Origin: Oceanipulchritudo sp049975345
Lineage (GTDB): Bacteria; Verrucomicrobiota; Verrucomicrobiia; Opitutales; Oceanipulchritudinaceae
Assembly (NCBI GenBank): GCA_049975345.1
Contig: JBNGDP010000004.1
Location: 1 to 64,000, forward strand
Direction: 5' to 3'
Length of the DNA stretch: 64,000 nucleotides
The position numbers and the translations under genes are program-made. This document shows positions 50,790 to 59,835 of this stretch, piece by piece (position 1 is the first letter of the stretch; every line of letters starts with the position of its first letter). Under the pieces are notes generated by a model that saw only the letters and a list, made by a program, of their open reading frames with translations, was not told the origin of the DNA and made no database searches.

Positions 50790-53700
50790 CTAATCCCGAA
50801 AATACCTCACCCCGGAGGCGAAGACCGGCTGCTCCTTCTCGCCGGTGATGTTGATGCCCACATCGGCACCGACACGCTCGCTGTGGCCCATTTTTCCGAA
50901 GATGCGCCCGCAAGGGCTGGTGATCCCCTCGATGGCATAAAGGGAGCCGTTCGGATTGTCCGGAAGGACCATCGTTGGCCGGCCGGTGGCATCCACATAT
51001 TGCGTGGCCACCTGGTCGTTCTGGAGGATGCCGGCCAGGACCTCCTCCTTGCCGACAAAGCGCCCTTCCCCGTGGGAGACCGGAATGAGGTATTCCGCGC
51101 CGAGGGGACAGAGCGAAAGCCACGGGGAAAGCCGCGAAACCACCTTGGTGCGCACGTAAGAGGAAACGTGCCGGCCGAGATGGTTGACCGTCAGGCTCGG
51201 ATGATCGGCCTGCATGGGCTGGATCCGCCCGTACGGGAGCAGGCCCAGTTTGACCAGAGCCTGGAATCCGTTGCAGATGCCGAGGATCAGGCCGTCGCGT
51301 TCCTTGTAGAGACGGCCCGTGGCCTCCGCCACACGTTCATTGCGGAAAATCGAGGCGATGAACTTGCCGGAACCTCCCGGCTCGTCCCCGGCACTGAAAC
51401 CGCCCGCCAGCATGAGGATCTGGCATTGCCCGAGTTCCTCTTCCAGGGCCCGCAGACTGGCCTCGATGTCGGCATGGCTGCGGTTGCGGATCACGAGAAT
51501 CTCCGGGACGGCCCCGGCCGCCTCGAAGGCGCGGGCCGTGTCATACTCACAGTTGGTTCCGGGGAAAACGGGTATCAGCACCCGCGGCCGGGCCGCCCGC
51601 GTCGCCGAATACCGCACCTTGTGGGGTTCGAACATCTGGCTCGGGATTGCCCGGTCAACGGACGCAACCCTCGTGGGAAAAACGGTTTCCAGCGGGGCTT
51701 CCCACGCCTCCCGCAGGCGGTCGATCGAGAGTTCCCCCTCATTGACGACGATGAACGGCCGGTGACAGGTGCGGCCGACCAGCTCGCCGGGAATGCTTTC
51801 AAGCTCCGCCCCCGGGCGGACTTCCAGCAACAGGCCGCCAAAATCGGGCGCAAACAATCCGTCCGCTTCGAAGGGCCTCGCGAAACAGAAGCCGATCCGG
51901 TTGCCGAAGGTCATTTTGCTGACGGCGGCGGCGAGCCCCCCCTCCCGGATGACCGAGGCCGCGAGGACGTCCCCCCGGGCGCCGGCTTCCGACACCGCGT
52001 TGTAGTTGTTTTTCAACACATCCCAGACCGGGATGCCGGCCGGATCCCGCGGCACGGGCACGCGCAGCACCCGGTGGTCGCTGCCCTTGAACTCGGGGGA
52101 AAGGACGCGCCGCACGTCAACCGGGCAGACCGCGAAAGAGACGAGGGTCGGGGGGACGTCCATCTCCTTGAAACTGCCGGACATGGAGTCCTTCCCCCCG
52201 ATCGCGGCGATCCCGAGCTCCTTCTGGGCCAGCCAGGCGCCAAGAAGGGCGGCGCAGGGCTTGCCCCATCGCTCGGGTTCCCCCCTCAGGCGCTCGAAAT
52301 ACTCCTGCAGGGTCAGCCAACTGTCCTCGATCCGGCCACCGGCGGCAACCAGCCGGGCCACCGATTCCACCACCGCGTGGACCGCCCCGTGAAAGGGGCT
52401 CCACGTCGACAACCCCGGATGGAAGCCGAAACTCATAAGGGTTCCCTGGTTGGTGTGGCCCTTCAGAAGGGGAAGCTTCGCGGCCATCGCCTCCACGGGA
52501 GTGATCCGCTCCCTGCCACCGAATGGATGCAGCACCGAGCCGGCCCCGATCGTGCTGTCAAAGCGTTCCACCAGGCCCTTTTGCGAACAGACATTCAGGC
52601 CGGAAAGCATCCGCGTCCACTGTTCTTCAAGGTCGCCCGCCTTCACCGTTTCCGCCATCGGTCCGGGCCCCTTTGGATGGACGATCTTCACCCTCGACTC
52701 CTGCCGCACCCCGTTGGTGTCGAGGAAGGAGCGGGCGATATCGACAATGGTCCGGCCGCGCCAGGTCATGCGCAGCCGAGGCTCCGCGGTCACCTCGGCC
52801 ACCTGCACGGCTTCCAGGTTCTCGCGCGCGGCATGCTCCAGAAAGGCTTGCACATCCCCGGCATCCAGCACGACGGCCATGCGCTCCTGCGATTCGGAAA
52901 GGGCGATTTCCGTACCGTCGAGACCATCGTATTTCAGGGGGACCGCGTCCAGGTTGATGGCCAGGCCGTCCGCCAGCTCGCCAATGGCCACCGAGACCCC
53001 GCCGGCCCCGAAATCGTTGCAACGCTTGATCAGCCGGCTCACCTCGGGAATCCGGAAAAGCCGCTGCAGCTTGCGCTCCATCGGGGGATCCCCCTTCTGG
53101 ACCTCGGCGGCATTCTCAAGGGCGGTGTCCGTATGCGCCTTGGAGGAGCCGGTGGCCCCCCCGATGCCATCCCGCCCGGTGCGTCCGCCGACAAGGAGGA
53201 CGGCGTCCCCGGCCTGCGGGGTGCCTCGCATCACCTGGGACCGCGGAGCGGCGGCGATGACGGCCCCGATCTCCATGCGCTTGGCAATATAGCCGGGATG
53301 GTAGATTTCATGCACCATTCCCGTCGCAAGACCGATCTGGTTGCCATAGCTGCTGTAGCCGTGGGCCGCCTCCAGGGTGATCTTGCGCTGCGGCAGCTTT
53401 CCGGGAAGCGTCTCCTCAACGGGCTGGCGGGGATCCCCGCAACCGGTTACCCGCATCGCCTGGTAAACGTAGCTGCGCCCTGACAAGGGGTCGCGGATCG
53501 CCCCTCCCAGACAGGTCGCGGCCCCGCCGAAGGGCTCGATCTCGGTCGGATGGTTGTGCGTCTCGTTCTTGAACATGACCAGCCATTCCTCGCTCTCCCC
53601 GTCGATTTCCACCGGCACCACGATGCTGGCCGCGTTCACTTCCTCGGAAAGCTCGAGGGCTCCCAGCCGGCCGGCCTTGCGGAGCGACTTCATCCCCATC

Positions 53701-54530
53701 AGGGCAATGTCCATCAGGCAGACCGGACGATCCCCGGGATCGGTTCCGTAAACGTCCCTGCGCGCCTCCTGGTAAGCCTCCCAGGCCGCCTGGACCGGGG
53801 CGGTCAGCGGCCCCTCTTCCACCTCGAAGGAGGTGATTTCCGTCAGGAAGGTGGTATGGCGACAGTGGTCGGACCAGTAGGTGTCCAACAGCTTGATCTC
53901 CGTGACGGTCGGCTCGCGCCGGGCCTCCTCCCGGAACCAGCGCTGGCAGAAGAGAAGGTCCTCCGGCGACATGGCCAGCCCGAACCGGTCGTGCAGCGCG
54001 GACAGGAAGGACGCGTCCCCCGAAATAAACCCCTCGATCGCGGACACCGGTTGCGGCTCCGGGGCCGGATGACGCAGGGTCTCCGGCCGGCCCAGGGACG
54101 CCTCGCGCGAATCAACCGGATTGATGCGGTACCGCTTGATCCGTTCAAGCCCGTCCTGCCCGACGGCCCCGCCGAGGATCAGAACCTCCGCACAGCGGAC
54201 CGCCGGGTCGCAGTCCGCAAGGAGTTTCAGGCACTGCTCCGCGGAATCCGCCCGCTGGTCGAACTGCCCGGGCAGGTATTCCACGGCAAAGACCGGCTCC
54301 CCGTCCCGCCAGGGGCGTGCCTCGTGCAGGATCTCGATGGCCGGCTCCGCGAAAAGGGATTGCTTGCCGGCTTCCCAGACCTCTTCGGAGACCCCCTCCA
54401 CATCGTAGCGCAGGAGGAAGCGAACCGATTCAAGCCCCTCCAATCCCAGATCACGCCGGATGTCGCCCAGCAGGGACTCCGCCTCCTGGCGGAAACCGGG
54501 TCGCTTTTCCACGTAGACTCGCCTGATCAT
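50790..54530 (-). CDS. purL: Phosphoribosylformylglycinamidine synthase, single chain
   Basis: A 1246-aa FGAM synthase, fourth step of purine synthesis, with all domains in one chain. The ATPase core has DHCRHTTF, FKNETHNHPTEIEPFGGAATC and GGRTGRDGIGGATGSS; the second half has HTNQGTLMSFG and GGKDSMSGSF. The C-terminal glutaminase begins at PRVLIPVFPGTNCEYDTA and has GGFSAGDEPGG, the nucleophile Cys in GICNGFQAL and the HGE triad part in VSHGEGRF. This long form replaces PurS-PurL-PurQ. The ATG at 54530 (MIRRVYVEKR) is chosen over upstream codons. Divergent from purF (122 bp). Confidence 0.95.
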   Translation of the reverse strand: MIRRVYVEKRPGFRQEAESLLGDIRRDLGLEGLESVRFLLRYDVEGVSEEVWEAGKQSLFAEPAIEILHEARPWRDGEPVFAVEYLPGQFDQRADSAEQCLKLLADCDPAVRCAEVLILGGAVGQDGLERIKRYRINPVDSREASLGRPETLRHPAPEPQPVSAIEGFISGDASFLSALHDRFGLAMSPEDLLFCQRWFREEARREPTVTEIKLLDTYWSDHCRHTTFLTEITSFEVEEGPLTAPVQAAWEAYQEARRDVYGTDPGDRPVCLMDIALMGMKSLRKAGRLGALELSEEVNAASIVVPVEIDGESEEWLVMFKNETHNHPTEIEPFGGAATCLGGAIRDPLSGRSYVYQAMRVTGCGDPRQPVEETLPGKLPQRKITLEAAHGYSSYGNQIGLATGMVHEIYHPGYIAKRMEIGAVIAAAPRSQVMRGTPQAGDAVLLVGGRTGRDGIGGATGSSKAHTDTALENAAEVQKGDPPMERKLQRLFRIPEVSRLIKRCNDFGAGGVSVAIGELADGLAINLDAVPLKYDGLDGTEIALSESQERMAVVLDAGDVQAFLEHAARENLEAVQVAEVTAEPRLRMTWRGRTIVDIARSFLDTNGVRQESRVKIVHPKGPGPMAETVKAGDLEEQWTRMLSGLNVCSQKGLVERFDSTIGAGSVLHPFGGRERITPVEAMAAKLPLLKGHTNQGTLMSFGFHPGLSTWSPFHGAVHAVVESVARLVAAGGRIEDSWLTLQEYFERLRGEPERWGKPCAALLGAWLAQKELGIAAIGGKDSMSGSFKEMDVPPTLVSFAVCPVDVRRVLSPEFKGSDHRVLRVPVPRDPAGIPVWDVLKNNYNAVSEAGARGDVLAASVIREGGLAAAVSKMTFGNRIGFCFARPFEADGLFAPDFGGLLLEVRPGAELESIPGELVGRTCHRPFIVVNEGELSIDRLREAWEAPLETVFPTRVASVDRAIPSQMFEPHKVRYSATRAARPRVLIPVFPGTNCEYDTARAFEAAGAVPEILVIRNRSHADIEASLRALEEELGQCQILMLAGGFSAGDEPGGSGKFIASIFRNERVAEATGRLYKERDGLILGICNGFQALVKLGLLPYGRIQPMQADHPSLTVNHLGRHVSSYVRTKVVSRLSPWLSLCPLGAEYLIPVSHGEGRFVGKEEVLAGILQNDQVATQYVDATGRPTMVLPDNPNGSLYAIEGITSPCGRIFGKMGHSERVGADVGINITGEKEQPVFASGVRYFRD

Positions 54531-54652
54531 GCATCGTAGATGAGCGAGCATTCCCGTTACTGCAATCCCCAAAGGCCCGGTCGATCCGACAAAAGATTTG
54601 CACCGCCTGCATCCGTCCTCCACGTTGCTCGGAGGATTTCCCAGGATCGCAG
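54531..54652. promoter_or_regulatory. Divergent promoter region of purL and purF
   Basis: A 122-bp gap between divergent purine genes must hold both promoters. I see no convincing PurR-type operator, purine riboswitch fold or strong -35/-10 pair. AGGA lies about 9 nt before the purF ATG. Confidence 0.35.
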
Positions 54653-56575
54653 ATGAGTGACTTGATCAAGCATGAATGTGGCATCGCCCTGATCCGGCTC
54701 AAGCAGCCCCTGAAATACTATGCGGACAAATACGGCAGCCCGCTCCACGGTTTCAGCAAGCTCTTCCTGCTCATGGAGAAGCAGCACAATCGCGGCCAGG
54801 ACGGGGCAGGGATCGGCTGCGTCAAGCTCAACATGCCGCACGGCCAGGCCTTCATGCACCGGGAACGCGTCCTCAGGGAAAATTCCCTCGGCCCGCTCTT
54901 TCGCAAACAACTCAAGCGCTATGACAAGGCGGTGGCCAAGGGGATCATCATTCCCGAATTCACCGATACCGTGAAGGCGCACTTTGACTTCAGCGGGGAG
55001 ATCCTCATGGGACACCTCCGGTACGGGACCTCCGGTGAGTTCGCGGAAAGCTCCTGCCATCCCTATTTCCGGCGCAGCAACTGGCCGACCCGCAACCTCA
55101 TGGTCTGCGGTAACTTCAACATGACCAACACCGCCGAACTGAACCGGATCCTCATCAAGCGCGGCCAGCATCCCATTTTCGACACCGACACCCAGACCAT
55201 TCTCGAGGAAATCGGCTTTCATCTCGATGAGGCCCACGACGCCATCTACCACAAGATGCGCGACGAGGCCAACATGGCCGGGCCCGAGATCCCCGACGTG
55301 ATCTCCAAGGAACTCGACCTTGTCCGCATTCTCCGCCAGGCCGCCAAGGTCTGGGACGGCGGCTACACCATCGCCGGCATGGTCGGCAACGGCGACTGCT
55401 TCGTCCTGCGCGACCCCAACGGAATCCGCCCCGCCTACTATTTCGAGGACGACGAGGTCATCGCCTTCGCCTCCGAGCGGGTGCCCCTCATGACCTCCTT
55501 CGACAAGGAAACGGAGGATGTGCGGGAAGTCCCGCCGGGACATGTCGCCTGCATCAAGAACAACGGCGAATTCCGCATCGAGCCATTCCATGATCCCGCC
55601 CCGCGCACCTCCTGCACCTTCGAGCGGATCTACTTCTCCCGGGGCAACGATCCGGAAATCTACCAGGAGAGGAAGGCCCTCGGCGCAGCCCTCTGCCCCC
55701 ACATCCTGGACCGGATCGACCATGACCTGACCCATTCCGTCTTTTCCTACATTCCCAACACCGCCGAAACCGCCAGTTACGGCCTCCTCCACGCCCTGCG
55801 CAAGTACCGCCGCTCCGCCGTCAAGCGGCGGATCCTCGAGGCCCATGCCGCGGGCATCCTCGACGAGAAACTGGTCGACGAACTCATCCTCGACAACTGG
55901 CCGCGGGCCGAGAAGATCGCCCACAAGGATATCAAGCTGCGGACCTTCATATCGAACGAGAAGGGGCGCAGCAAGCTTGTCTCCCACGTCTACGACATCA
56001 CCTACGATGTCGTCCATGCGGAGGACAACCTCGTGGTGCTGGACGATTCCATCGTCCGCGGGACCACCCTGCGGGAATCGATCATCAAGATCCTCTCCCG
56101 GACCAATCCCAAACGGATCATCGTCGCCTCCACGGCCCCGCAGATCCGTTACCCGGACTGCTACGGGATCGACATGAGCGAGCTGGGCAAGTTCATCGCC
56201 TTCCAGGCCGCCATCAACCTGCTCAGGGACCGGGGAGCCCAGGAGGTCATCGAGGAGGTCTACCGGGCCTGCCTGCGGGAGGTGGCCAAGCCCCTCGAGA
56301 AACAGGTCAACTGCGTCAAGGCGATCTATGCCCCCTTCAGCGCGGAAGAGATCTCCGGGCGGATCGCCGAGATGCTCTACCCGAGGGACATCCTCTGGAA
56401 TGGCGAGCTCTGCATCCTGTACCAGTCGATCGAGGATCTGCACAAGTCCATACCGGAACATACCGGCGACTGGTACTTCACGGGGAACTACCCCACCCCG
56501 GGCGGAACGCGGATCGCGAACATGGCCTTCATCCAGTATTTCGAAAAACGCGACGGACGCAGCTACGACCTTTGA
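54653..56575 (+). CDS. purF: Amidophosphoribosyltransferase, long form
   Basis: A 640-aa PurF, which transfers ammonia from glutamine to PRPP in the first step of purine synthesis. The N-terminal Ntn glutaminase nucleophile is probably Cys9 (HECGIALIRL), implying a short propeptide that is cleaved. GHLRYGTSGE, CGNFNMTNT, DPNGIRPAYY and FASERVPL follow. The PRPP site is NLVVLDDSIVRGTTL, and VFSYIPNTAETASYG precedes it. It is about 130-150 aa longer than typical PurF, matching the long Bacteroidetes-like type. Followed directly by purM. Confidence 0.93.
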   Translation: MSDLIKHECGIALIRLKQPLKYYADKYGSPLHGFSKLFLLMEKQHNRGQDGAGIGCVKLNMPHGQAFMHRERVLRENSLGPLFRKQLKRYDKAVAKGIIIPEFTDTVKAHFDFSGEILMGHLRYGTSGEFAESSCHPYFRRSNWPTRNLMVCGNFNMTNTAELNRILIKRGQHPIFDTDTQTILEEIGFHLDEAHDAIYHKMRDEANMAGPEIPDVISKELDLVRILRQAAKVWDGGYTIAGMVGNGDCFVLRDPNGIRPAYYFEDDEVIAFASERVPLMTSFDKETEDVREVPPGHVACIKNNGEFRIEPFHDPAPRTSCTFERIYFSRGNDPEIYQERKALGAALCPHILDRIDHDLTHSVFSYIPNTAETASYGLLHALRKYRRSAVKRRILEAHAAGILDEKLVDELILDNWPRAEKIAHKDIKLRTFISNEKGRSKLVSHVYDITYDVVHAEDNLVVLDDSIVRGTTLRESIIKILSRTNPKRIIVASTAPQIRYPDCYGIDMSELGKFIAFQAAINLLRDRGAQEVIEEVYRACLREVAKPLEKQVNCVKAIYAPFSAEEISGRIAEMLYPRDILWNGELCILYQSIEDLHKSIPEHTGDWYFTGNYPTPGGTRIANMAFIQYFEKRDGRSYDL

Positions 56576-56576
56576 C

Positions 56577-57647
56577 ATGCCGGAAATAAAGAAAGCCTAC
56601 GCCCGGGCCGGGGTCGACATCGCCCTCGCTGGAAGACTGCTGGACCGAGTGAAGCCTTCCCTGAAGCGCGCCTCCCGGCCGGAATCCCTCGGCTCGATCG
56701 GCGGATTCGGCGGGTTCTTCGACATCTCGAGGACCGGTTTGCGCCATCCCGTCCTGGTCAGCAGCACCGACAGCGTCGGCACGAAAGTGACCGCCGCCCG
56801 GATCACCGGGATTTACCGGAACCTCGGGGCCGACATCGTCAACCACTGCGCCAATGACGTCGCCGTGTGCGGCGCCGAGCCGTTGTATTTCCTCGATTAC
56901 TACGCCACCGGAAGCCTGGACCGGAACTATGTCACCCTTCTCAAGGGGATTGCCCGGGCCTGCGAGGCCGCGAACATCGCCCTCGTCGGGGGCGAGACGG
57001 CCGAACTTCCGGGCGTCTATGCCGAGGGGGAATGCGACCTCGTCGGCACCATCGTCGGGGTTGTCGACAAGCCGAAGATCCTCACCGGGGAGGCCGTCCG
57101 CCCCGGGGATGTCCTTGTCGGGATCCGTTCCAGCGGCCTGCATACCAACGGATTCTCCCTCGCCAGAAAAATCCTCTTCGCGGAAATGGGACTCAAGGGG
57201 AGCGATCCCCTTCCCGGCTTCCGGCAGAGGACGGGCGCCGCCCTCATGCAGCCGCACCTGGATTATTCAGGATTCATCCGGGACGCCCTCCGCGGGCTGA
57301 ACAAGGCCCGGGGCGCGGCGCGGCGCAAGGACAACGCCCTCTTCGGCCTCGCCCACATCACCGGCGGCGGCTTCAAGGGCAACGTCCCCCGCATCCTCCC
57401 GGACAACTGTAATGCCATAATCAATACAGGATCCTGGAAACCCCTCCCCGTCTTCCAGGTCCTGTCCGGCGACGGGCGGATCGATTTCGAGGAGGCCTAC
57501 GAGGTGTTCAACATGGGCGTCGGCCTCGTCGCCGTCTGCTCCGGGGAGGCGGCCCCCGCCCTTGTCAGGCTGGCCGCCGGACACGGCCACAAGGCCTGGA
57601 CCATCGGCTCCGTCGTCAAGGGAACCGGCAAGGTCGAGCTTCAATAG
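56577..57647 (+). CDS. purM: Phosphoribosylformylglycinamidine cyclo-ligase (AIR synthetase)
   Basis: A 356-aa PurM, which forms AIR from FGAM and ATP. Motifs: YARAGVDI, SIGGFGGFFDIS, VSSTDSVGTK, IVNHCANDVAVCGAEPLYFLDY, LVGGETAELPG, GIRSSGLHTNGFSLAR and HITGGGFKGNVPRIL. The ATG at 56577 follows the purF stop by 1 nt. It completes a purL/purF-purM cluster. The 3' end overlaps the convergent HAD-GH fusion by 7 nt, where the heptad repeat begins. Confidence 0.95.
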   Translation: MPEIKKAYARAGVDIALAGRLLDRVKPSLKRASRPESLGSIGGFGGFFDISRTGLRHPVLVSSTDSVGTKVTAARITGIYRNLGADIVNHCANDVAVCGAEPLYFLDYYATGSLDRNYVTLLKGIARACEAANIALVGGETAELPGVYAEGECDLVGTIVGVVDKPKILTGEAVRPGDVLVGIRSSGLHTNGFSLARKILFAEMGLKGSDPLPGFRQRTGAALMQPHLDYSGFIRDALRGLNKARGAARRKDNALFGLAHITGGGFKGNVPRILPDNCNAIINTGSWKPLPVFQVLSGDGRIDFEEAYEVFNMGVGLVAVCSGEAAPALVRLAAGHGHKAWTIGSVVKGTGKVELQ

Positions 57648-59776
57648 ACCCTGGAGCTTCGACCCTGGATCCCGGACCTTCGACCTTCGACCACCCTCAG
57701 GTCGTGGCAGGCGAGGATGAACTCGCTGCAGGACCATGCCTGGAAGGCCTTCCCCATCGGCTTCCCGGTGCGGCCGTGGGCCCATTCGTTGAATTCCCAT
57801 TCATGCTGGATGCCGGAATGGTTGAGCCGGGCGAGGTTGAGCAGTTCGTTCAGGGCCACCTCCCGCAGGCCGAGGCGGTTGATGTAACGGACCCACTGGG
57901 CGCCAATGAACGGCCAGATGCCCCCATTGTGATAGTGATGGGGAAGGTTCAGCAGGTTGACGATGTAATACTGCCGCCAACCCGGATCCCCGGACTGGAC
58001 CACTGGATACAGGTTCGCCACGGGAAAGGGCTCGTTGACCCCGGCTCCCCACATGAAACGAAAGGCGATCTTGGCCCGTTCCATGTCGAGCACGTTGTTC
58101 AGAACGGCCAGGATGTTGCCGTACACGTCGCAGCGCCAGTCGAAATCAAAGGGTGTCACCTGGGCGATGAGGTAGTTCGTGTCCCCGAGGGAGAACTGCT
58201 TGTCAGCGAAGCTGTAGTGGTTTTCCGCCATGGAATTGGTGGAGGGCCAGAACTTGTGCAGGATGGCGGCCTTGATGGAGCTGGACCAGCGGATGTAATC
58301 GCCGGCCCGCCGCCATTCGCCCAGCATCTCCAGAAGCCTGCCAAAGCACACGTTTGCCCGGAACCAGAGGATCTCGTCGTAAAGGACATTGTAGCTGCGC
58401 CCGAATAGATCCGTCCAGTCGCCCGCTTCGGGCACTTCCAGGAGGGCGTCGTTGTTGCTGTCGTGGGCGCTGAGCCAGTCCATGGCCCTCTGGATGACGG
58501 GAAGATATTCCCGCAGCAGGTCGAGGTCCTCGGTTGCCTGCACGTACTCGTGGAAAGCGATGATCACCCACAGGCCGCTGTCGATGGAGCAGATCCCCCC
58601 GACGCCCGAGTAATCGGGAAACCCGTTGTCAATGCTGACATTGGCGGGAATCTGGCCGGGGGTGGAGACATGCTTCAAAAGGGTGACGAGGGTCTGGCGC
58701 GCGCAGGCCACAAGCTCCTTGTCCCTGACCATGAGGGCCCCCATCAGGGCAATGCTTCCGTCACGCGCCCAGACGCTGCGATAGTTGGCGTCGGTCCCGC
58801 GGGTGTCGTTGTCCTCGAGGGAACAGGCGGAAAAGCCCATCGGGGTGATGTTGCGCCGCAAGCCCTCCAGGGCCTTCCTGTAGGCGGTCTGGACAAAGGC
58901 GGCATCCTCCTTTCCGAAAGCATGGATGCTCTCCTCCTCCATGAAGCGCTGCAGGCTTTCATGCTCCCCCACCTCGACAAGGTGCTGGTCGGGCGGATTC
59001 CGTGGAACGACGACCCTGGGGATAACCTTCAGGGCCAGCAGGCCTTCGAGCACCCCGTCGGCAAAGCATTCACGGGCCATGTAGACCTCCTTCCCGATAA
59101 CGGCCTCCAACAGTTCGGGCTGGGCGTTGCCGACAACGATCCCCCTGATTCCCTTCTTCAGGATCATTGCCGCGTCATTACCGGTGTCCCCGGCGGCCGC
59201 CGCCTCCGCCCTGGCAATCCCGAGGTGCTTGAGCAGCCAGCTGAGGGCGTTGCCCTTGTTCGCGTATTTGGGAAGAAGATCGAGGTCCCGGTTGCTTGAA
59301 TAAACAATATTGGTGTTCAACCCGGCCTTTTCGAGCGCCTCGTCCAGCCGGCGGATAGCCTCCTGCCCGGCATCGCGCAGGTACCAGCTGGATTTGTGCG
59401 GAGTCTGGAAATACTCCGGCTGGCGTTCCACGGCGGGAAAGGTTTCCAGAAGGATGCGCTCGGCCGTCTCCAGATCCCAGCCCTCCTCGAGGATCGTCTG
59501 GAAGGATTTCAATTCACGGGACCGCCGGTAGTCGAAAATGAGGGTCCCGACACCGCAGATCAGGTAGTCGGGAGGCGGAAGGATCTCCTCCTCGATGAGG
59601 GAGCAGGTGTCCTCGAGCATCCGCCCCGTGTTATAGCAGAGGAGGGGGCGCTCGGCGGATGGAAGACTGTTCCAGGTCTCCCGGAAGGCCCGGGAGGCGT
59701 CCAGCTTCCCGAGCAGGGTGCCGTCCAGGTCGGAGGCAAGGAGGCGGATCGGCGCGGGTTTTCGGGTCGTTGCCAT
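57641..59776 (-). CDS. HAD sucrose-phosphate-phosphatase-like / (alpha/alpha)6 glycosidase fusion
   Basis: A 711-aa fusion. Residues 1-260 are a HAD-IIB phosphatase: LLASDLDGTLLG with Asp16 and Asp18, a CYNTGR motif and GDTGNDAA (near 200); this is the type that dephosphorylates sucrose-phosphate. Residues about 290-690 form an (alpha/alpha)6 glycosidase-like domain: YRSVWARDGSIALMGAL, PANVSIDNGFPDYSGVGG, DWTDLFGRSYNVLYDEIL and HYHNGGIWPFIGAQW, resembling amylo-1,6-glucosidase/GDE or GH100 invertase. The last ~16 residues (VVEGRRSGIQGR...) are encoded by heptad repeats. It lies just downstream of a sucrose-phosphate synthase (59 nt). Mannosylfructose or glucosylglycerate pathways are alternatives. 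Confidence 0.82.
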   Translation of the reverse strand: MATTRKPAPIRLLASDLDGTLLGKLDASRAFRETWNSLPSAERPLLCYNTGRMLEDTCSLIEEEILPPPDYLICGVGTLIFDYRRSRELKSFQTILEEGWDLETAERILLETFPAVERQPEYFQTPHKSSWYLRDAGQEAIRRLDEALEKAGLNTNIVYSSNRDLDLLPKYANKGNALSWLLKHLGIARAEAAAAGDTGNDAAMILKKGIRGIVVGNAQPELLEAVIGKEVYMARECFADGVLEGLLALKVIPRVVVPRNPPDQHLVEVGEHESLQRFMEEESIHAFGKEDAAFVQTAYRKALEGLRRNITPMGFSACSLEDNDTRGTDANYRSVWARDGSIALMGALMVRDKELVACARQTLVTLLKHVSTPGQIPANVSIDNGFPDYSGVGGICSIDSGLWVIIAFHEYVQATEDLDLLREYLPVIQRAMDWLSAHDSNNDALLEVPEAGDWTDLFGRSYNVLYDEILWFRANVCFGRLLEMLGEWRRAGDYIRWSSSIKAAILHKFWPSTNSMAENHYSFADKQFSLGDTNYLIAQVTPFDFDWRCDVYGNILAVLNNVLDMERAKIAFRFMWGAGVNEPFPVANLYPVVQSGDPGWRQYYIVNLLNLPHHYHNGGIWPFIGAQWVRYINRLGLREVALNELLNLARLNHSGIQHEWEFNEWAHGRTGKPMGKAFQAWSCSEFILACHDLRVVEGRRSGIQGRSSRVY
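57644..57692. repeat. Heptad repeats forming the end of the HAD-GH fusion gene
   Basis: Seven 7-mers such as TTCGACC and CTGGATC (GGTCGAA and GATCCAG on the coding strand) run from the overlap with the purM stop into the last codons of the fusion gene, supplying its final residues and reaching almost to its TGA. Confidence 0.85.
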
Positions 59777-59835
59777 GTCAATGATTCAAGGAAAGCCGCC
59801 GGCCTCTGCAAGAGGAAGGTGGCCGGATTCCGGAA

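Noticed and set aside
50709..53483. 924-codon plus-strand ORF opposite purL
   Set aside because: purL motifs are complete on the minus strand; the plus ORF is His/Gly/Arg-rich and motif-free.
54557..56578. 673-codon minus-strand ORF opposite purF
   Set aside because: Antisense to a well-supported purF; no recognisable domains.
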